In this document: piece by piece, positions 27,010 through 36,361 of the stretch
Layout of the letters: each line of letters starts with the position of its first letter
How positions within the stretch are numbered: the first letter of the stretch is position 1
Assembly (NCBI RefSeq): GCF_020149915.1
Contig: NZ_CP083760.1
Coordinates: 124,001 to 188,000 of the forward strand
Source: Candidatus Sulfidibacterium hydrothermale
GTDB lineage: Bacteria > Bacteroidota > Bacteroidia > Bacteroidales > F082
Length of the DNA: 64,000 nt
Direction: 5' to 3'
Position numbers and translations under genes: made by a program
The notes under the pieces: model-generated
Told to the model about the DNA's origin: nothing
The model's input: only the letters and a program-made list of their open reading frames with translations
The model's database searches: none

Positions 27010-27429
27010 TTACTGTACAGTAAATTTTTTCACTACCGGTTCTTTATCCAAACCTACCAGGGTAATGACCACTTCATATTCGCCGACTGGCCAGCCATTG
27101 TTGGGACGCGATAAACTTGCCTGTAAATTCAGGGTTCCTGTTTTGTTGCCTGAGTTCAGGGTTAACGACCGAATGGTAAACTTTTTTTGTCCGTAATAAT
27201 TCCAGTCAAAGCGCACCTTGGTATTTTCAGGGGCATTTTTTAAATGACAGCTGACGTAAATTTCCGGTGTGTTGCGTGTAAAGGTGGGATTGTCAGAAGC
27301 ACATTGGTTGTTACTCACACGGGTACACATTTTTACATCGGTAATACGGGCCGAACTGAAATTGAAACTACAAGCCGACAAAAACAAGATCATGGCTGTT
27401 ACAGAAATACTAAGGAGCGTTTTTTTCAT
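27010..27429 (-). CDS. Small lipoprotein with a beta-sandwich domain
   Basis: A 139-residue lipoprotein: MKKTLLSISVTAMILF leads to the lipobox LSAC. The mature part is beta-rich with a pattern that ends NNGWPVGEYEVVITLVG...VVKKFTV. This closely resembles the C-terminal beta domain of the giant FecR protein (NTPVTVKWYYN... LDPGLYKAEFFMNGKL... GSIRV). Both seem to be the same extracellular module, in which a short strand pair ends in 'G-Y-V-I/F-G-K'. It is the first gene after the LytTR regulator and has its own promoter. Function unknown. Confidence 0.8.
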   Translation of the reverse strand: MKKTLLSISVTAMILFLSACSFNFSSARITDVKMCTRVSNNQCASDNPTFTRNTPEIYVSCHLKNAPENTKVRFDWNYYGQKKFTIRSLTLNSGNKTGTLNLQASLSRPNNGWPVGEYEVVITLVGLDKEPVVKKFTVQ

Positions 27430-27468
27430 TTTACTTAATTTTAATAGTGAATATTAGATTTTCACTAC

Positions 27469-27501
27469 CAAAAGTAAGATCCGGTAAAGGGAAAAAACAA
27501 A
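27469..27501 (-). promoter_or_regulatory. Promoter of the lipoprotein/PsbP-like operon
   Basis: Reading the minus strand: TTTG (27501-27498), 21 nt, TACTTTTG (27476-27469), about 40 bp before the lipoprotein ATG. It separates the exported genes from the two-component genes, so they may be a target of that regulator. Confidence 0.7.
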
Positions 27502-27579
27502 AGAAAAGGACAGATGCTTTCGGGTTTTGAGAATTTGCCGGTATTTTTTGAGTATTTACCGAAACCCGACAAGATATTG

Positions 27580-28335
27580 TTATACAAAAGACTGTAAGGC
27601 TTTTAGGAAATATTCTTTTTTTCGCGAGGAAACCGGCAGGCGTTCTCCGGTTTTAAGACGAACCAGTCCCGTACCTTTTTTTTCATAAGCTACCACAAAA
27701 TTCAGATTGACCAAATGCGACTGATGGATCCGGAAAAAGCCGTAAGGAGTAAGCATTTCCTCCAGCTCTTTCAATGTTTTCGCAATAAGAATAGGATCCT
27801 TCTCCCGGACAAATATCTTCACATAATTATCCTGGGCTTCACAATGTACCAGCTGTGCAATCTCCAAAACAAAAACTTTATCGCTTGTATTCAGGATTAG
27901 CTTTTTATGAGGATTGTTCCGGTTTATATTATGCAAAACCGTGTCTATTTGCAGGTTGAGTTGTTCTTCTCTCTCCATAACCTGGTGCACTTTATTCATG
28001 GCTTTTCGTAATTCATCCGGTTTTACCGGTTTAAGCAGATAATCGAGCGCACTTAATTTGATTGCCTTTAAAGCATACTGATCATGGGCCGTAACAAAAA
28101 CAATTTTAAATCGTTTTTTGGAAATTTTTTTCATCAGGTCGAAACCGGTTCCGTCAGGCAAATGAACGTCAAGCAAAAGTAAATCGGGAGAAGATTTACG
28201 AATAAGTTCCAGCCCTTCTTTTACACTGGATGCATAACCTGCAAGTTCCACTTCGGGACAATAAAAAGTCAGCATATTTTCAATGGCTTTCCTGGCATTT
28301 TGCTCATCTTCAATGATTAAAGTCTTTATTTTCAT
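27580..28335 (-). CDS. LytTR-family response regulator
   Basis: A 251-residue regulator: receiver domain with phosphoacceptor D56 in LLLLDVHLPDGTG and conserved K in YLLKPVKPDEL, then a LytTR DNA-binding domain (about 145-248; VFVLEIAQLVHCEAQDNYVK, GFFRIHQSHLVNLNFV). It follows the sensor kinase gene by 23 bp. LytTR regulators commonly control exported or surface genes, in keeping with the same-strand genes downstream. No repeated LytTR binding site could be identified by eye. Confidence 0.95.
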   Translation of the reverse strand: MKIKTLIIEDEQNARKAIENMLTFYCPEVELAGYASSVKEGLELIRKSSPDLLLLDVHLPDGTGFDLMKKISKKRFKIVFVTAHDQYALKAIKLSALDYLLKPVKPDELRKAMNKVHQVMEREEQLNLQIDTVLHNINRNNPHKKLILNTSDKVFVLEIAQLVHCEAQDNYVKIFVREKDPILIAKTLKELEEMLTPYGFFRIHQSHLVNLNFVVAYEKKGTGLVRLKTGERLPVSSRKKEYFLKALQSFV

Positions 28336-28358
28336 TTGTTGGTTATTTATTTGAAAAA

Positions 28359-31300
28359 TTATATAGGAATATTAAAAGCCACCCGGGTGCCCAGCACTTC
28401 TCCGGCAGAATTTTTTATTTCTTCCAGCAGAAAAGTGATTTCGCCACCGCGTTTTTTACGTAATATTTCCAGCCTTCTTTTACAAATAGAAATAGCAAGT
28501 GATTCATGTTCTGTTTTTGATCTTTCTTTTTGTTTTTGTCCGGCAGTAAGTCCTATACCATTGTCTTCCAGTTCAAAACGTATCATTCCATTAAGTTGCC
28601 GATACCGGATAATTAATCTTCCTTTGCGATCAAGGTTTTTCAGGCCGTGTTCAATAGCATTTTCCAGAAACGGTTGTGCCAGCATAGGCGGAATTTCATA
28701 TTCTCCATTTTTTAACTCTTCATCTGCTTCAATAACATAATCAAACTTATCTTCAAAACGAAGTTTTTGCAATTTTAAATAAAGAAGAACGGTTTCTAAT
28801 TCTTTTTCAAAAGGAATTAATTCACTACGACTGTTATCCAAGATCAGCCGGATAAGATGAGCAAAATCAGAAAGATAATTACCGGCCCGATGTATCTGGC
28901 TGCTATAGATATAACTTTGTATGGCAAATAATGAATTAAATATAAAATGCGGATTCATTTGCAGCCGCAGAAGTTTTTGATTTAACTCACTGTTAAACAA
29001 TGAAAGGCGCAGGCTTTTCATCCGCGACCACCAAAAATAATAGGAGAGGGAAAAGAGCACAAATACCAGTAAAACAAAAAACCACCACCGGTTCCAGAAT
29101 GGTGGAATAATGGAAAGATTACATTCGGCAATATTATTGTATTTATTCCCCAGCTTATCTTCAATCTTTACCCGGAAAATATAATCTCCCGGAGGAACAT
29201 TCGTAAAATGAGCCTCCCGTTCAGATGAAGGCAGCGCTACCCATTCTTTATTAAACCCTTCCAGCTTATAAAAAAAACGAAAGGTCTGATCGGAACTCCA
29301 TACATCGGAACCAATACGGATCGTAAAGAAATTTTCTTTGTGGCTCAATTTAATAGTATCCTTATTTTCAATGTCGGCTACCTTTGTTTTATCAAAAACC
29401 AACAACGATGAAAGATATACTGAAGGAACTGCCGGATTGAGTTTTACCTTTTCAGCATCCACCAAAGCCATACCATTTTTTCCACCAAAAAGAAAACGGC
29501 CATCTTTCAACCGGACACCGGAAGCATGATCTTCATCAAACTTCAATTTCACCGTGGAAGCATAATTGATCATTCCTCCGCTTAAATAATTGTATCGTAG
29601 CAATCCCCAATTGGTTAAAAGCCATACCAGGTCTTTATTTTCCGGAAGAATACCATAAACATCCAAATTCTGGAAACGTTCATCCATTTTTATTTTTTTC
29701 AGCGAAAGCGGCTCCGAAGTCCCGGTAAAAAGCCCATGGGCACCCACCCATACTTTTCCTGATGGTCCTGTTTTTACAACAAATACTTTTTTCAGGTTCC
29801 GGGCATCTCTTTCTTTCAGCAAAGGCAAAAATCCTACAGCACTATCGCCTTTGGGAAAATAAACATGCAGCCCGTTACTGGTAGTACCCACCCAAAGATT
29901 TCCTTTTTGATCCATGGATAACGTAGTCATCAGGCGTGAAGGAAAAGGGGGTGAAAACAGAGATGCCAGATTTCTTTTAAAAATTCCCTTTTTATAATCA
30001 AAAATAATAAGACCGTCCCCTCCCCAAAAACCAAGATAAAGCCGCCCGTTTTTGTCAAACTGCAAATCGTTATACCAATCTTTGTGCGTATTTTCTTTTC
30101 TGTAAGTATAACAGGTAAAAGAAGTTTTCTCAGGATGGAGCTCACCGAATCCCACTCCAGCCCAAAGTCCACAAAACACCTTTCCCTCAGGACTTAACGC
30201 AATACACCGAATATTGTCAGAGGGCATTCCTTTTGTATTTTTTGTGTTGAAAACACGATAAGTATTCCGGAAAGGATCGAAATACATCAATCCCGAATGT
30301 TCAGTCCCCACCCAAACTTTTTTTCCGGACGAATCAACAGCTAAGGAAGTAATAGACGACGAGACTGGTGTTTCATCCATTTCGGGAATATGGAACATAT
30401 ATTGTACTCCCGGACATTGTCTTTTCAGTACCGATACTCCGTTTTGGGTAGCAATCCAAAGTTGTTGGTAATGGTCTTCAAAAATATCTGTTACCATCGA
30501 ACCCAATAACGAACCTCGGTCTTGCTCCTCCGGAAAATAGGTTATCAGTTCCCCGTTAACGGGATGATAACAGGCCAGTCCTCCCGAAATATCCAGCCAT
30601 AAATTTCCATTGTGATCCCGGAAAAATGCCCGTGAAGAGGTGTGTAAAAACGTTTTAAACAGGGCTGTTTTTTTATCGTAAAAATAAATTCCGTCAGTAG
30701 AGCCAATCCAAAGATTATTTTTCTCATCATGATAAAAATACGCCACATCCCGTCCTCTTTTCTTTCCTTTGATTTCCACAGACAGACTTTGTGCAATCTC
30801 AATCACCCTGTTTTTTTGTTCATCAAGATAACAGGGGCCCAGTGTCCGGCCACCGAGCCATAAAATCCCGTCCCGGTCCCGGTAAAGCGCATGATAAAGA
30901 TAATATGGCTGGGCAGAAGGCCGGTGTCTAAACATTTTTATAACCTGGAACGTATTCAGATCGAGTTTCCACAACCATCCCTGACGGGTATCAAACCATA
31001 ACAAGCTATCCCCTTCGGTCAGAATCTTCCGGATGAAAAAGGTATCTGAAACAATCTGGCTCGTATCTGGACCAATTACTTTTTTAAAAACATCTTTCTT
31101 ATAATCGTAATAACAAAGTCCGTTTCGCGTTCCCACCCACATCCGGCCAAAAGAATCCATTTCAAGACAATAAACGGCCGAAGAAGGCAGAGAGCCCGGA
31201 GTCCAGTCATTTTGATAATATTTTACCTTACTCCCATTAAATTTAGCCAACCCTCGGGTACCGGCCAGCCAGATATTCCCGAACCGGTCCTGTTCAATAT

Positions 31301-31490
31301 CCACAATTGTTCCACAGAGAGTTCCAAGGATGGGGGTAAAATCAGTAAACCGGGTATAAATATCCCTGTGTATTTTTTTTATTTCAGGAAATGCATCTGC
31401 ATGGAAAGAAACCAAAACAAAAAGAAGCAGAAAAAACAGAAGAGCTTTTAACTGACAGTTAGTATTGGTATTACGAGTACGGGCAGTCAA
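28359..31490 (-). CDS. Propeller-domain LytS-type sensor histidine kinase
   Basis: A 1043-residue sensor. An N-terminal signal/anchor (LKALLFFLLLFVLVSF) is followed by a large periplasmic region of two-component-regulator propeller repeats (about 40-700; for example DRFGNIWLAGTRGLAKF, DHYQQLWIATQNGVSVL), a Y_Y_Y domain (about 715-790), one membrane helix (about 800-820, WFFVLLVFVLFSLSYYFWW), and a His_kinase domain with the phosphoacceptor H848 in LQMNPHFIFNSL plus a HATPase (DNGIGLTAGQ). The only start that fits is TTG at 31490; no in-frame ATG precedes the signal sequence. It differs from the hybrid one-protein regulators of polysaccharide loci because the output regulator is a separate LytTR protein. 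Its signal is unknown. Confidence 0.93.
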   Translation of the reverse strand: MTARTRNTNTNCQLKALLFFLLLFVLVSFHADAFPEIKKIHRDIYTRFTDFTPILGTLCGTIVDIEQDRFGNIWLAGTRGLAKFNGSKVKYYQNDWTPGSLPSSAVYCLEMDSFGRMWVGTRNGLCYYDYKKDVFKKVIGPDTSQIVSDTFFIRKILTEGDSLLWFDTRQGWLWKLDLNTFQVIKMFRHRPSAQPYYLYHALYRDRDGILWLGGRTLGPCYLDEQKNRVIEIAQSLSVEIKGKKRGRDVAYFYHDEKNNLWIGSTDGIYFYDKKTALFKTFLHTSSRAFFRDHNGNLWLDISGGLACYHPVNGELITYFPEEQDRGSLLGSMVTDIFEDHYQQLWIATQNGVSVLKRQCPGVQYMFHIPEMDETPVSSSITSLAVDSSGKKVWVGTEHSGLMYFDPFRNTYRVFNTKNTKGMPSDNIRCIALSPEGKVFCGLWAGVGFGELHPEKTSFTCYTYRKENTHKDWYNDLQFDKNGRLYLGFWGGDGLIIFDYKKGIFKRNLASLFSPPFPSRLMTTLSMDQKGNLWVGTTSNGLHVYFPKGDSAVGFLPLLKERDARNLKKVFVVKTGPSGKVWVGAHGLFTGTSEPLSLKKIKMDERFQNLDVYGILPENKDLVWLLTNWGLLRYNYLSGGMINYASTVKLKFDEDHASGVRLKDGRFLFGGKNGMALVDAEKVKLNPAVPSVYLSSLLVFDKTKVADIENKDTIKLSHKENFFTIRIGSDVWSSDQTFRFFYKLEGFNKEWVALPSSEREAHFTNVPPGDYIFRVKIEDKLGNKYNNIAECNLSIIPPFWNRWWFFVLLVFVLFSLSYYFWWSRMKSLRLSLFNSELNQKLLRLQMNPHFIFNSLFAIQSYIYSSQIHRAGNYLSDFAHLIRLILDNSRSELIPFEKELETVLLYLKLQKLRFEDKFDYVIEADEELKNGEYEIPPMLAQPFLENAIEHGLKNLDRKGRLIIRYRQLNGMIRFELEDNGIGLTAGQKQKERSKTEHESLAISICKRRLEILRKKRGGEITFLLEEIKNSAGEVLGTRVAFNIPI

Positions 31491-31497
31491 TGTAAAA

Positions 31498-31535
31498 ATA
31501 GCCTATGAAAAAAAACGAGTTTGTCAATAGGCTAT
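31498..31535 (-). terminator. Hairpin between hflX and the sensor kinase gene
   Basis: ATAGCCTAT and ATAGGCTAT form a perfect 9-bp stem with a 20-nt loop, in the 63-bp gap after hflX; T-rich sequence follows on the minus strand. It probably ends the hflX transcript. Confidence 0.5.
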
Positions 31536-31553
31536 AAAGATAAGAAATAATTT

Positions 31554-32741
31554 TCAGTACAGAAAATTATTGTACGGATAGCGAACAGCATGGACAGCCC
31601 GGATGTGGTCGTACAGCAGTTTTTTAAATTCGGGATAGTTTTCTTTGGTTTTGGCTGAGATAAAAATGCAGGGCTGGTTTTCGCGCGACATCCAGGTAGC
31701 CTCGAGTTCTTTTAATGAAAGTCCCTGACCGGAAGATTCGTCGGTTTGGCGCTCTTTTTCGCGCAAGGCATCAATTTTATTGAAAACCATGATGATGTCT
31801 TTATCGCCGGCCCCGATTTCCGTCAGCGTTTGCCGGACAGTTTGTATGTGATCTTCAAATTCGGGATGGGAAATGTCAGCTACATGAATCAAAATATCCG
31901 ATTCGCGTACTTCGTCCAGCGTGGACTTAAACGATTCGATAAGTCCGGTGGGCAGCTTCCGGATGAACCCGACCGTATCCGACAAAAGAAACGGCAGGTT
32001 TTCGATAACCACTTTTCGCACGGTGGTGTCGAGGGTGGCAAAGAGCTTGTTTTCGGCCAGAATATTCGATTTACTCAACAGGTTCATGATGGTGGATTTT
32101 CCCACGTTGGTATAACCCACCAGCGCCACGCGCACCAGTTTTCCGCGATTTTTTCGCTGAGTGGCCTTTTGTTTGTCGATTTCTTTCAGTCGCTTTTTCA
32201 GCAAAGCGATTTTGTCGCGGATAATCCGGCGGTCGGTTTCTATTTCAGTTTCGCCGGGACCCCGCAGGCCGATACCGCCGCGTTGCCGTTCAAGGTGCGT
32301 CCACATCCGCGTCAGTCTTGGTAAAAGATATTGATATTGTGCCAGTTCTACCTGCACTTTGGCATGAGCCGTTTGTGCACGGCGGGCAAAAATATCAAGT
32401 ATCAGGTTGGTCCGGTCCAGAATTTTGCATTCGAGGGCTTTTTCCAGGTTTCGCAGTTGCGAAGGTCCCAGTTCATCGTCGAAAACCACCATGTCGATGT
32501 TTTCAGCCTTGACATACTGAAAAATTTCTTCCAGTTTCCCCGACCCCACGTAAGTTTGCGGATTGGGATAGTTGAGTTTTTGCACAAACCGGTGAACCGC
32601 CACGCCGCCGGCCGTTTCCACCAAAAACTGCAGTTCGTTGAGGTATTCCGTTACTTTTTCTTTGTTTTGCGACGGGGTAATCAACCCCACCAATACCGCC
32701 CGTTCGGGACGATCTTCGCGCTTTTTCTGTTTTTCAATCAT
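31554..32741 (-). CDS. hflX: Ribosome-associated GTPase HflX
   Basis: A 395-residue GTPase that splits or rescues ribosomes under stress. The N-terminal HflX domain ends in a coiled region (GLRGPGETEIETDRR, IRDKIALLKKRLKEI), followed by a G domain with G1 GYTNVGKST, G3 DTVGFIRKLPTGLI and G4 NKID. Start: the -7 promoter element overlaps an upstream in-frame TTG (32762), so the ATG at 32741 is the real start. The insertion in the G domain between G4 and the C-terminal SAKTKENYP is normal for the family. It is divergent from the TonB-dependent protein gene. Confidence 0.95.
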   Translation of the reverse strand: MIEKQKKREDRPERAVLVGLITPSQNKEKVTEYLNELQFLVETAGGVAVHRFVQKLNYPNPQTYVGSGKLEEIFQYVKAENIDMVVFDDELGPSQLRNLEKALECKILDRTNLILDIFARRAQTAHAKVQVELAQYQYLLPRLTRMWTHLERQRGGIGLRGPGETEIETDRRIIRDKIALLKKRLKEIDKQKATQRKNRGKLVRVALVGYTNVGKSTIMNLLSKSNILAENKLFATLDTTVRKVVIENLPFLLSDTVGFIRKLPTGLIESFKSTLDEVRESDILIHVADISHPEFEDHIQTVRQTLTEIGAGDKDIIMVFNKIDALREKERQTDESSGQGLSLKELEATWMSRENQPCIFISAKTKENYPEFKKLLYDHIRAVHAVRYPYNNFLY

Positions 32742-32759
32742 AGATATTTTTTGACCCGG

Positions 32760-32767
32760 CAAAGATA
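32760..32767 (-). promoter_or_regulatory. -7 element of hflX
   Basis: TATCTTTG on the minus strand, 18 nt before the hflX ATG. It gives a 5' leader of about 10-15 nt. Confidence 0.55.
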
Positions 32768-32904
32768 GGGATTTGAAAAAGGCCGGAAAAAAATAAAATC
32801 GCCGCCGGATTTCCGGTTACCGGTTTACCTTTTTATTCGTGCCTGCTTACCGACAGAACCTGCCGGTTTACCGAAAAGTCGTTTTCCCCCCGGATATCCG
32901 CCTC

Positions 32905-32912
32905 TACTTTTG
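32905..32912 (+). promoter_or_regulatory. -7 element of the TonB-dependent protein gene
   Basis: TACTTTTG, 27 nt before the ATG at 32940. No good TTTG at the -33 position was seen. Confidence 0.5.
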
Positions 32913-32939
32913 CTTTGTTAAACCTAAAAACCCAATAAA

Positions 32940-35366
32940 ATGTATCGAACAATCAACTCTCGGTCTGTCAAAAAAAGATATTTTTTTGTATTTTTCAAAG
33001 GCCTGGCTTTTTTCATGCTGTGGATGATAAGCCGTCCGTTATTTGCCCAGGGCACCGTTGAAATTTCAGGACAGATCAAAGGGGCGCAAACCGGTAAAAA
33101 TTTAACATACTGTTCGGTAGCCGTATTGAATCCGGCTGACAGCCTGATCACCGGCGGCATTACCAACGACAAAGGCTATTTCAGTATTCCTGTTCATCGC
33201 GGCCGTTATAAACTGGTTTTCCGTTATGTGGGATATGTTCCGGACACGGTGAACATCGGAACGGTAACCGGCAGCAAATTTTTGGGCATTTACAAAATGA
33301 AAAAAGACCTGCGTTCGCTCAACGAAGTGGAAGTAAAGGCAAGCAGCCGCGAAAGCAGTATTGACAAAGACACGCAAATTATCACGGAAGCCATGCGCAA
33401 AGGGGCAGCCGATGCCAAAGATGTACTGCAAAAAATTCCGGGATTAAGTTACGACCGTTACAACAATACCATTTCGGTTGACAATTCGAGTCATGTGGTT
33501 TTTTTGGTGGACGGGGTAGAAAAAAACCAGAATTACATAAAAAATCTGGCGCCCGAAAGAATGAAAAAGGTGGAAATTATCCGCAATCCCGGCGGCAGAT
33601 ACGGACTGGAAGGTTATTCGGCCATCATCAACATCATCCTGCGAAAAGACTACCAGGGACAGGAACTTTTTGTCAATAACCAGTTACTTATCGACCCCGA
33701 TCAAAGCAACAGCCATTATTTGCTTCCTCAAAACCGGCTGGATGTAAACTACAATTACTCGTTCAAAAAATTAAATATCTACGCCGGGATCAACAACCGG
33801 TTGCAAAATTTTGCCCTGAAAACCGACAACGAAACCCTTTACAGCACCGGCCGGAAAATTACGGAAACACCGCCTAACGCTCAGCCGAACATGATTTTTA
33901 CCGCCGACGAGACAAATTATACCCTGGGGGCCGACTATTACATCAACCCGCGAAACATCATCAGCTTTGAGAGCAATCTGTCGAATTTTCCCGTTTCGAA
34001 CCAAAAAACCGATCAGTCCATGCAAACCGATGTTTTTGATGCGGGAAACCTGATCGACAGTTTCCGGTATCAAACCGTTTTGAACAACCACACCAACAGT
34101 GCTTACAACACCCTGTTTTATACCGGAAAACTCAGCAACAAAGACAAAATTAATGCCAGTTTCAGTTACAACTATTACCACGAAGATTATGATAATCAAA
34201 CCGTTTACGAAAATTCGAACTGGCGCAACGAACAGGGAACCAACAAAAAAAATTCCACCAAACTGAATATCGAATACAACCACACATTCAATACAAAAGT
34301 CAGTATGCAGGCCGGTTACGACAACACCTGGAAAAAACTAGACAATCACTTTGATGTTACCGGCAGCGATCTTGCCGCCGATACATCTGTTGTTTTCGAG
34401 CAAACCGAAACAAGACACAATGTTTACGGTTACCTGTTTTGGAAAGCCGGCAAAAAAACCGGGATTAAAGCCGGTCTGGCCGTTGAATACAGCCATCCGG
34501 TTACAGCCGATCAAAATCACACCTACTTTATTTACCAGCCTTACGCCGATTTCAAATACGATATCAGCAAAAAAGCAAGCCTGAAACTCATGTTTCGGTC
34601 CGATGCCGATTATCCCAGCATAGACCAGACCAATCCTTTCTACTCGCAGCTCAATCCTACCACCATCAGTACAGGAAATCCCAATTTAAAACCGTCGGTT
34701 ACCAACAAAATCTCGTTGCGAATCAGCATAAAACAAGGTTTGTTTTCCATCGAACCGTATTACTATTTTTCAAACAATTACATTTCACAAACCGGTTTTC
34801 TGCGTCCTGACGGCCTGTTCGAATACACGTACAGCAATATCGGACATTTTGAAGAGAAAGGCATCCAGACCAATTTCACCTTTCATTTCGGGAAACATTT
34901 TATCTGGCAAAACAGCTTTAAATTTTACAACAGCAAAATCACTTACGACAATCACGAAAACAACATTTCCGACTGGAGAGCCAATTCGCAGCTCGTTTTT
35001 ACGGGATTGAAAAATAACGGGGTGATTGTTTTAAATTACCAGCGTACCCAAAGCAAAAATATCAATGCGCTCGGTTATTCGCGTCGCAACAATGATTTTT
35101 GGCTGCTGCTGATCCAACAGCCTTTCCTGAAAAACCGGTTGACGGTTATGGCGGGTTATGTGCTGCCGGTAAACTGGGGCGTAAATTATATGCAGGACAA
35201 CTATGTAAATGCCGACGGATATGAAAAATACAACCACACCGACATCAGCATCCTGAAAAACATGGTCATTCTCAGAATCAGTTACCGGCTGAGCAAAGGA
35301 AAAGTGATAAAAGCAAACAAACACATCGAATCCGGAAAAGAAAATCAGGGAAAAGGAATTTTCTGA
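32940..35366 (+). CDS. TonB-dependent outer-membrane receptor (OMP_b-brl_3 type)
   Basis: An 808-residue outer-membrane protein: an unusually basic N-terminal region, a signal peptide (LAFFMLWMISRPLFAQ), a carboxypeptidase regulatory-like domain (about 40-125, VEISGQIKGAQ, TNDKGYFSIPVHRGRYKL), a plug (about 130-230, DVLQKIPGLSYDRY, VEIIRNPGGRYGLEGYSAI), and a long barrel rich in aromatic beta strands. It has no SusD partner and is monocistronic, so it is not a polysaccharide SusC but belongs to the outer-membrane-barrel family often linked to metal, peptide or unknown substrates. The ATG at 32940 is kept; internal ATGs at residues 16-30 would shorten the signal region. Confidence 0.88.
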   Translation: MYRTINSRSVKKRYFFVFFKGLAFFMLWMISRPLFAQGTVEISGQIKGAQTGKNLTYCSVAVLNPADSLITGGITNDKGYFSIPVHRGRYKLVFRYVGYVPDTVNIGTVTGSKFLGIYKMKKDLRSLNEVEVKASSRESSIDKDTQIITEAMRKGAADAKDVLQKIPGLSYDRYNNTISVDNSSHVVFLVDGVEKNQNYIKNLAPERMKKVEIIRNPGGRYGLEGYSAIINIILRKDYQGQELFVNNQLLIDPDQSNSHYLLPQNRLDVNYNYSFKKLNIYAGINNRLQNFALKTDNETLYSTGRKITETPPNAQPNMIFTADETNYTLGADYYINPRNIISFESNLSNFPVSNQKTDQSMQTDVFDAGNLIDSFRYQTVLNNHTNSAYNTLFYTGKLSNKDKINASFSYNYYHEDYDNQTVYENSNWRNEQGTNKKNSTKLNIEYNHTFNTKVSMQAGYDNTWKKLDNHFDVTGSDLAADTSVVFEQTETRHNVYGYLFWKAGKKTGIKAGLAVEYSHPVTADQNHTYFIYQPYADFKYDISKKASLKLMFRSDADYPSIDQTNPFYSQLNPTTISTGNPNLKPSVTNKISLRISIKQGLFSIEPYYYFSNNYISQTGFLRPDGLFEYTYSNIGHFEEKGIQTNFTFHFGKHFIWQNSFKFYNSKITYDNHENNISDWRANSQLVFTGLKNNGVIVLNYQRTQSKNINALGYSRRNNDFWLLLIQQPFLKNRLTVMAGYVLPVNWGVNYMQDNYVNADGYEKYNHTDISILKNMVILRISYRLSKGKVIKANKHIESGKENQGKGIF

Positions 35367-35508
35367 CCTGAGTTTTGCACACAGATTGCAAAAATTCTTA
35401 ACTCTTGTTTTTTTGAATTATTATCACATCGTGCAGAATTATACTGCATTCCAGAATAGCATTGTTTAATACACAGTTACTTATATGAAAAATATCGCCG
35501 GTGGGGGG

Positions 35509-36348
35509 TTATTCCAATTTATCAGGGTTCTTTCCTAATTTCTTACTTTCTGATTTTACTCTTCTTTCGAGTTTTTTAATATCCTCTTCCGGTGGTAATT
35601 CTTCCGGCTTAATCCCTCTTTGAAGCAATATCTTACGAACCGATCTGTTATTCATGATGTGTTCTGCTGATATTTGCCTTTCAGTGCGTAAATCTTTTTC
35701 CTTTGTATTAAAAACGGTTATTTCTGTTGCAAAATCTTTTGCTTTAATTGTTATTGTCGGTAAAAAGTCTGCTAATGCTCTTCCTTTGGGAACACCAAGC
35801 TGGTTTTTCATTTGTTGAGTTGTTCTTCCAAATAAAGCTTGGTCCCCTTTACTTCTTATAAGTCCAAAATTTTTATCACTGCCCGTTTTTTCATAAATTA
35901 ATTCCGAGAGTTCTTTTTCTGACAAAGTTAATTTTTGCCTTGCTCTTAATCGTTCCCAATCTTTTATGCGTTTTTCAATAAGTTCAAATTTCCTTGTTTG
36001 AACAGCAAAATAATTTTGAGCAAAAGCAATTTCTTCTTTTCTTGGATCGCCATTTTGAGCGATTAAATAACAAGCATATCTTGTTAAAATAATATCGTTT
36101 ATTTCTCTTTCGGTTCCTGAACCAATCTTGACCATTTTCCCGACGTCGGCAAAATGGTCTGAAATATTGTTTCCACTGGCTTCACAAGATGTTTTTGCCT
36201 TGTTTATGACTTTTAAAAAATTATCCCACTTTGTATAACCCAGTAAATGTTGTAAATCGCGAGCATACCAAAATTCAATACCGTTTTCAGTCATATACGA
36301 ATGACTTTCAAAAGTATTCGTCAAAGATTTTATTATTTCTTTCTTCAT
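35509..36348 (-). CDS. dinD: DNA damage-inducible protein D
   Basis: A 279-residue protein similar in length and sequence style to DinD. The N-terminus has a BRO-N-like fold (GIEFWYARDLQHLLGYTKW) followed by HFADVGKMVKIGSG and the helical C-terminal part (QTRKFELIEKRIKDWERL, KGRALADFLPTITIKAK). In E. coli DinD is LexA-regulated and inhibits RecA strand exchange. The coding sequence and its flanks are clearly more AT-rich than the neighbouring genes, and it sits alone between an outer-membrane protein gene and a two-component system, so acquisition by transfer is likely. A -7 element lies only 5 nt from the ATG. Confidence 0.9.
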   Translation of the reverse strand: MKKEIIKSLTNTFESHSYMTENGIEFWYARDLQHLLGYTKWDNFLKVINKAKTSCEASGNNISDHFADVGKMVKIGSGTEREINDIILTRYACYLIAQNGDPRKEEIAFAQNYFAVQTRKFELIEKRIKDWERLRARQKLTLSEKELSELIYEKTGSDKNFGLIRSKGDQALFGRTTQQMKNQLGVPKGRALADFLPTITIKAKDFATEITVFNTKEKDLRTERQISAEHIMNNRSVRKILLQRGIKPEELPPEEDIKKLERRVKSESKKLGKNPDKLE

Positions 36349-36353
36349 ATTAA

Positions 36354-36361
36354 CAAAAATA
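36354..36361 (-). promoter_or_regulatory. -7 element of dinD
   Basis: TATTTTTG on the minus strand ends 5 nt before the dinD ATG. Again an almost leaderless transcript is implied. No LexA-like palindrome was recognised. Confidence 0.5.

Noticed and set aside
35509-36348. dinD as part of a prophage
   Set aside because: BRO-N-like domains occur in phages, but no integrase, capsid, terminase or attachment repeats are near.
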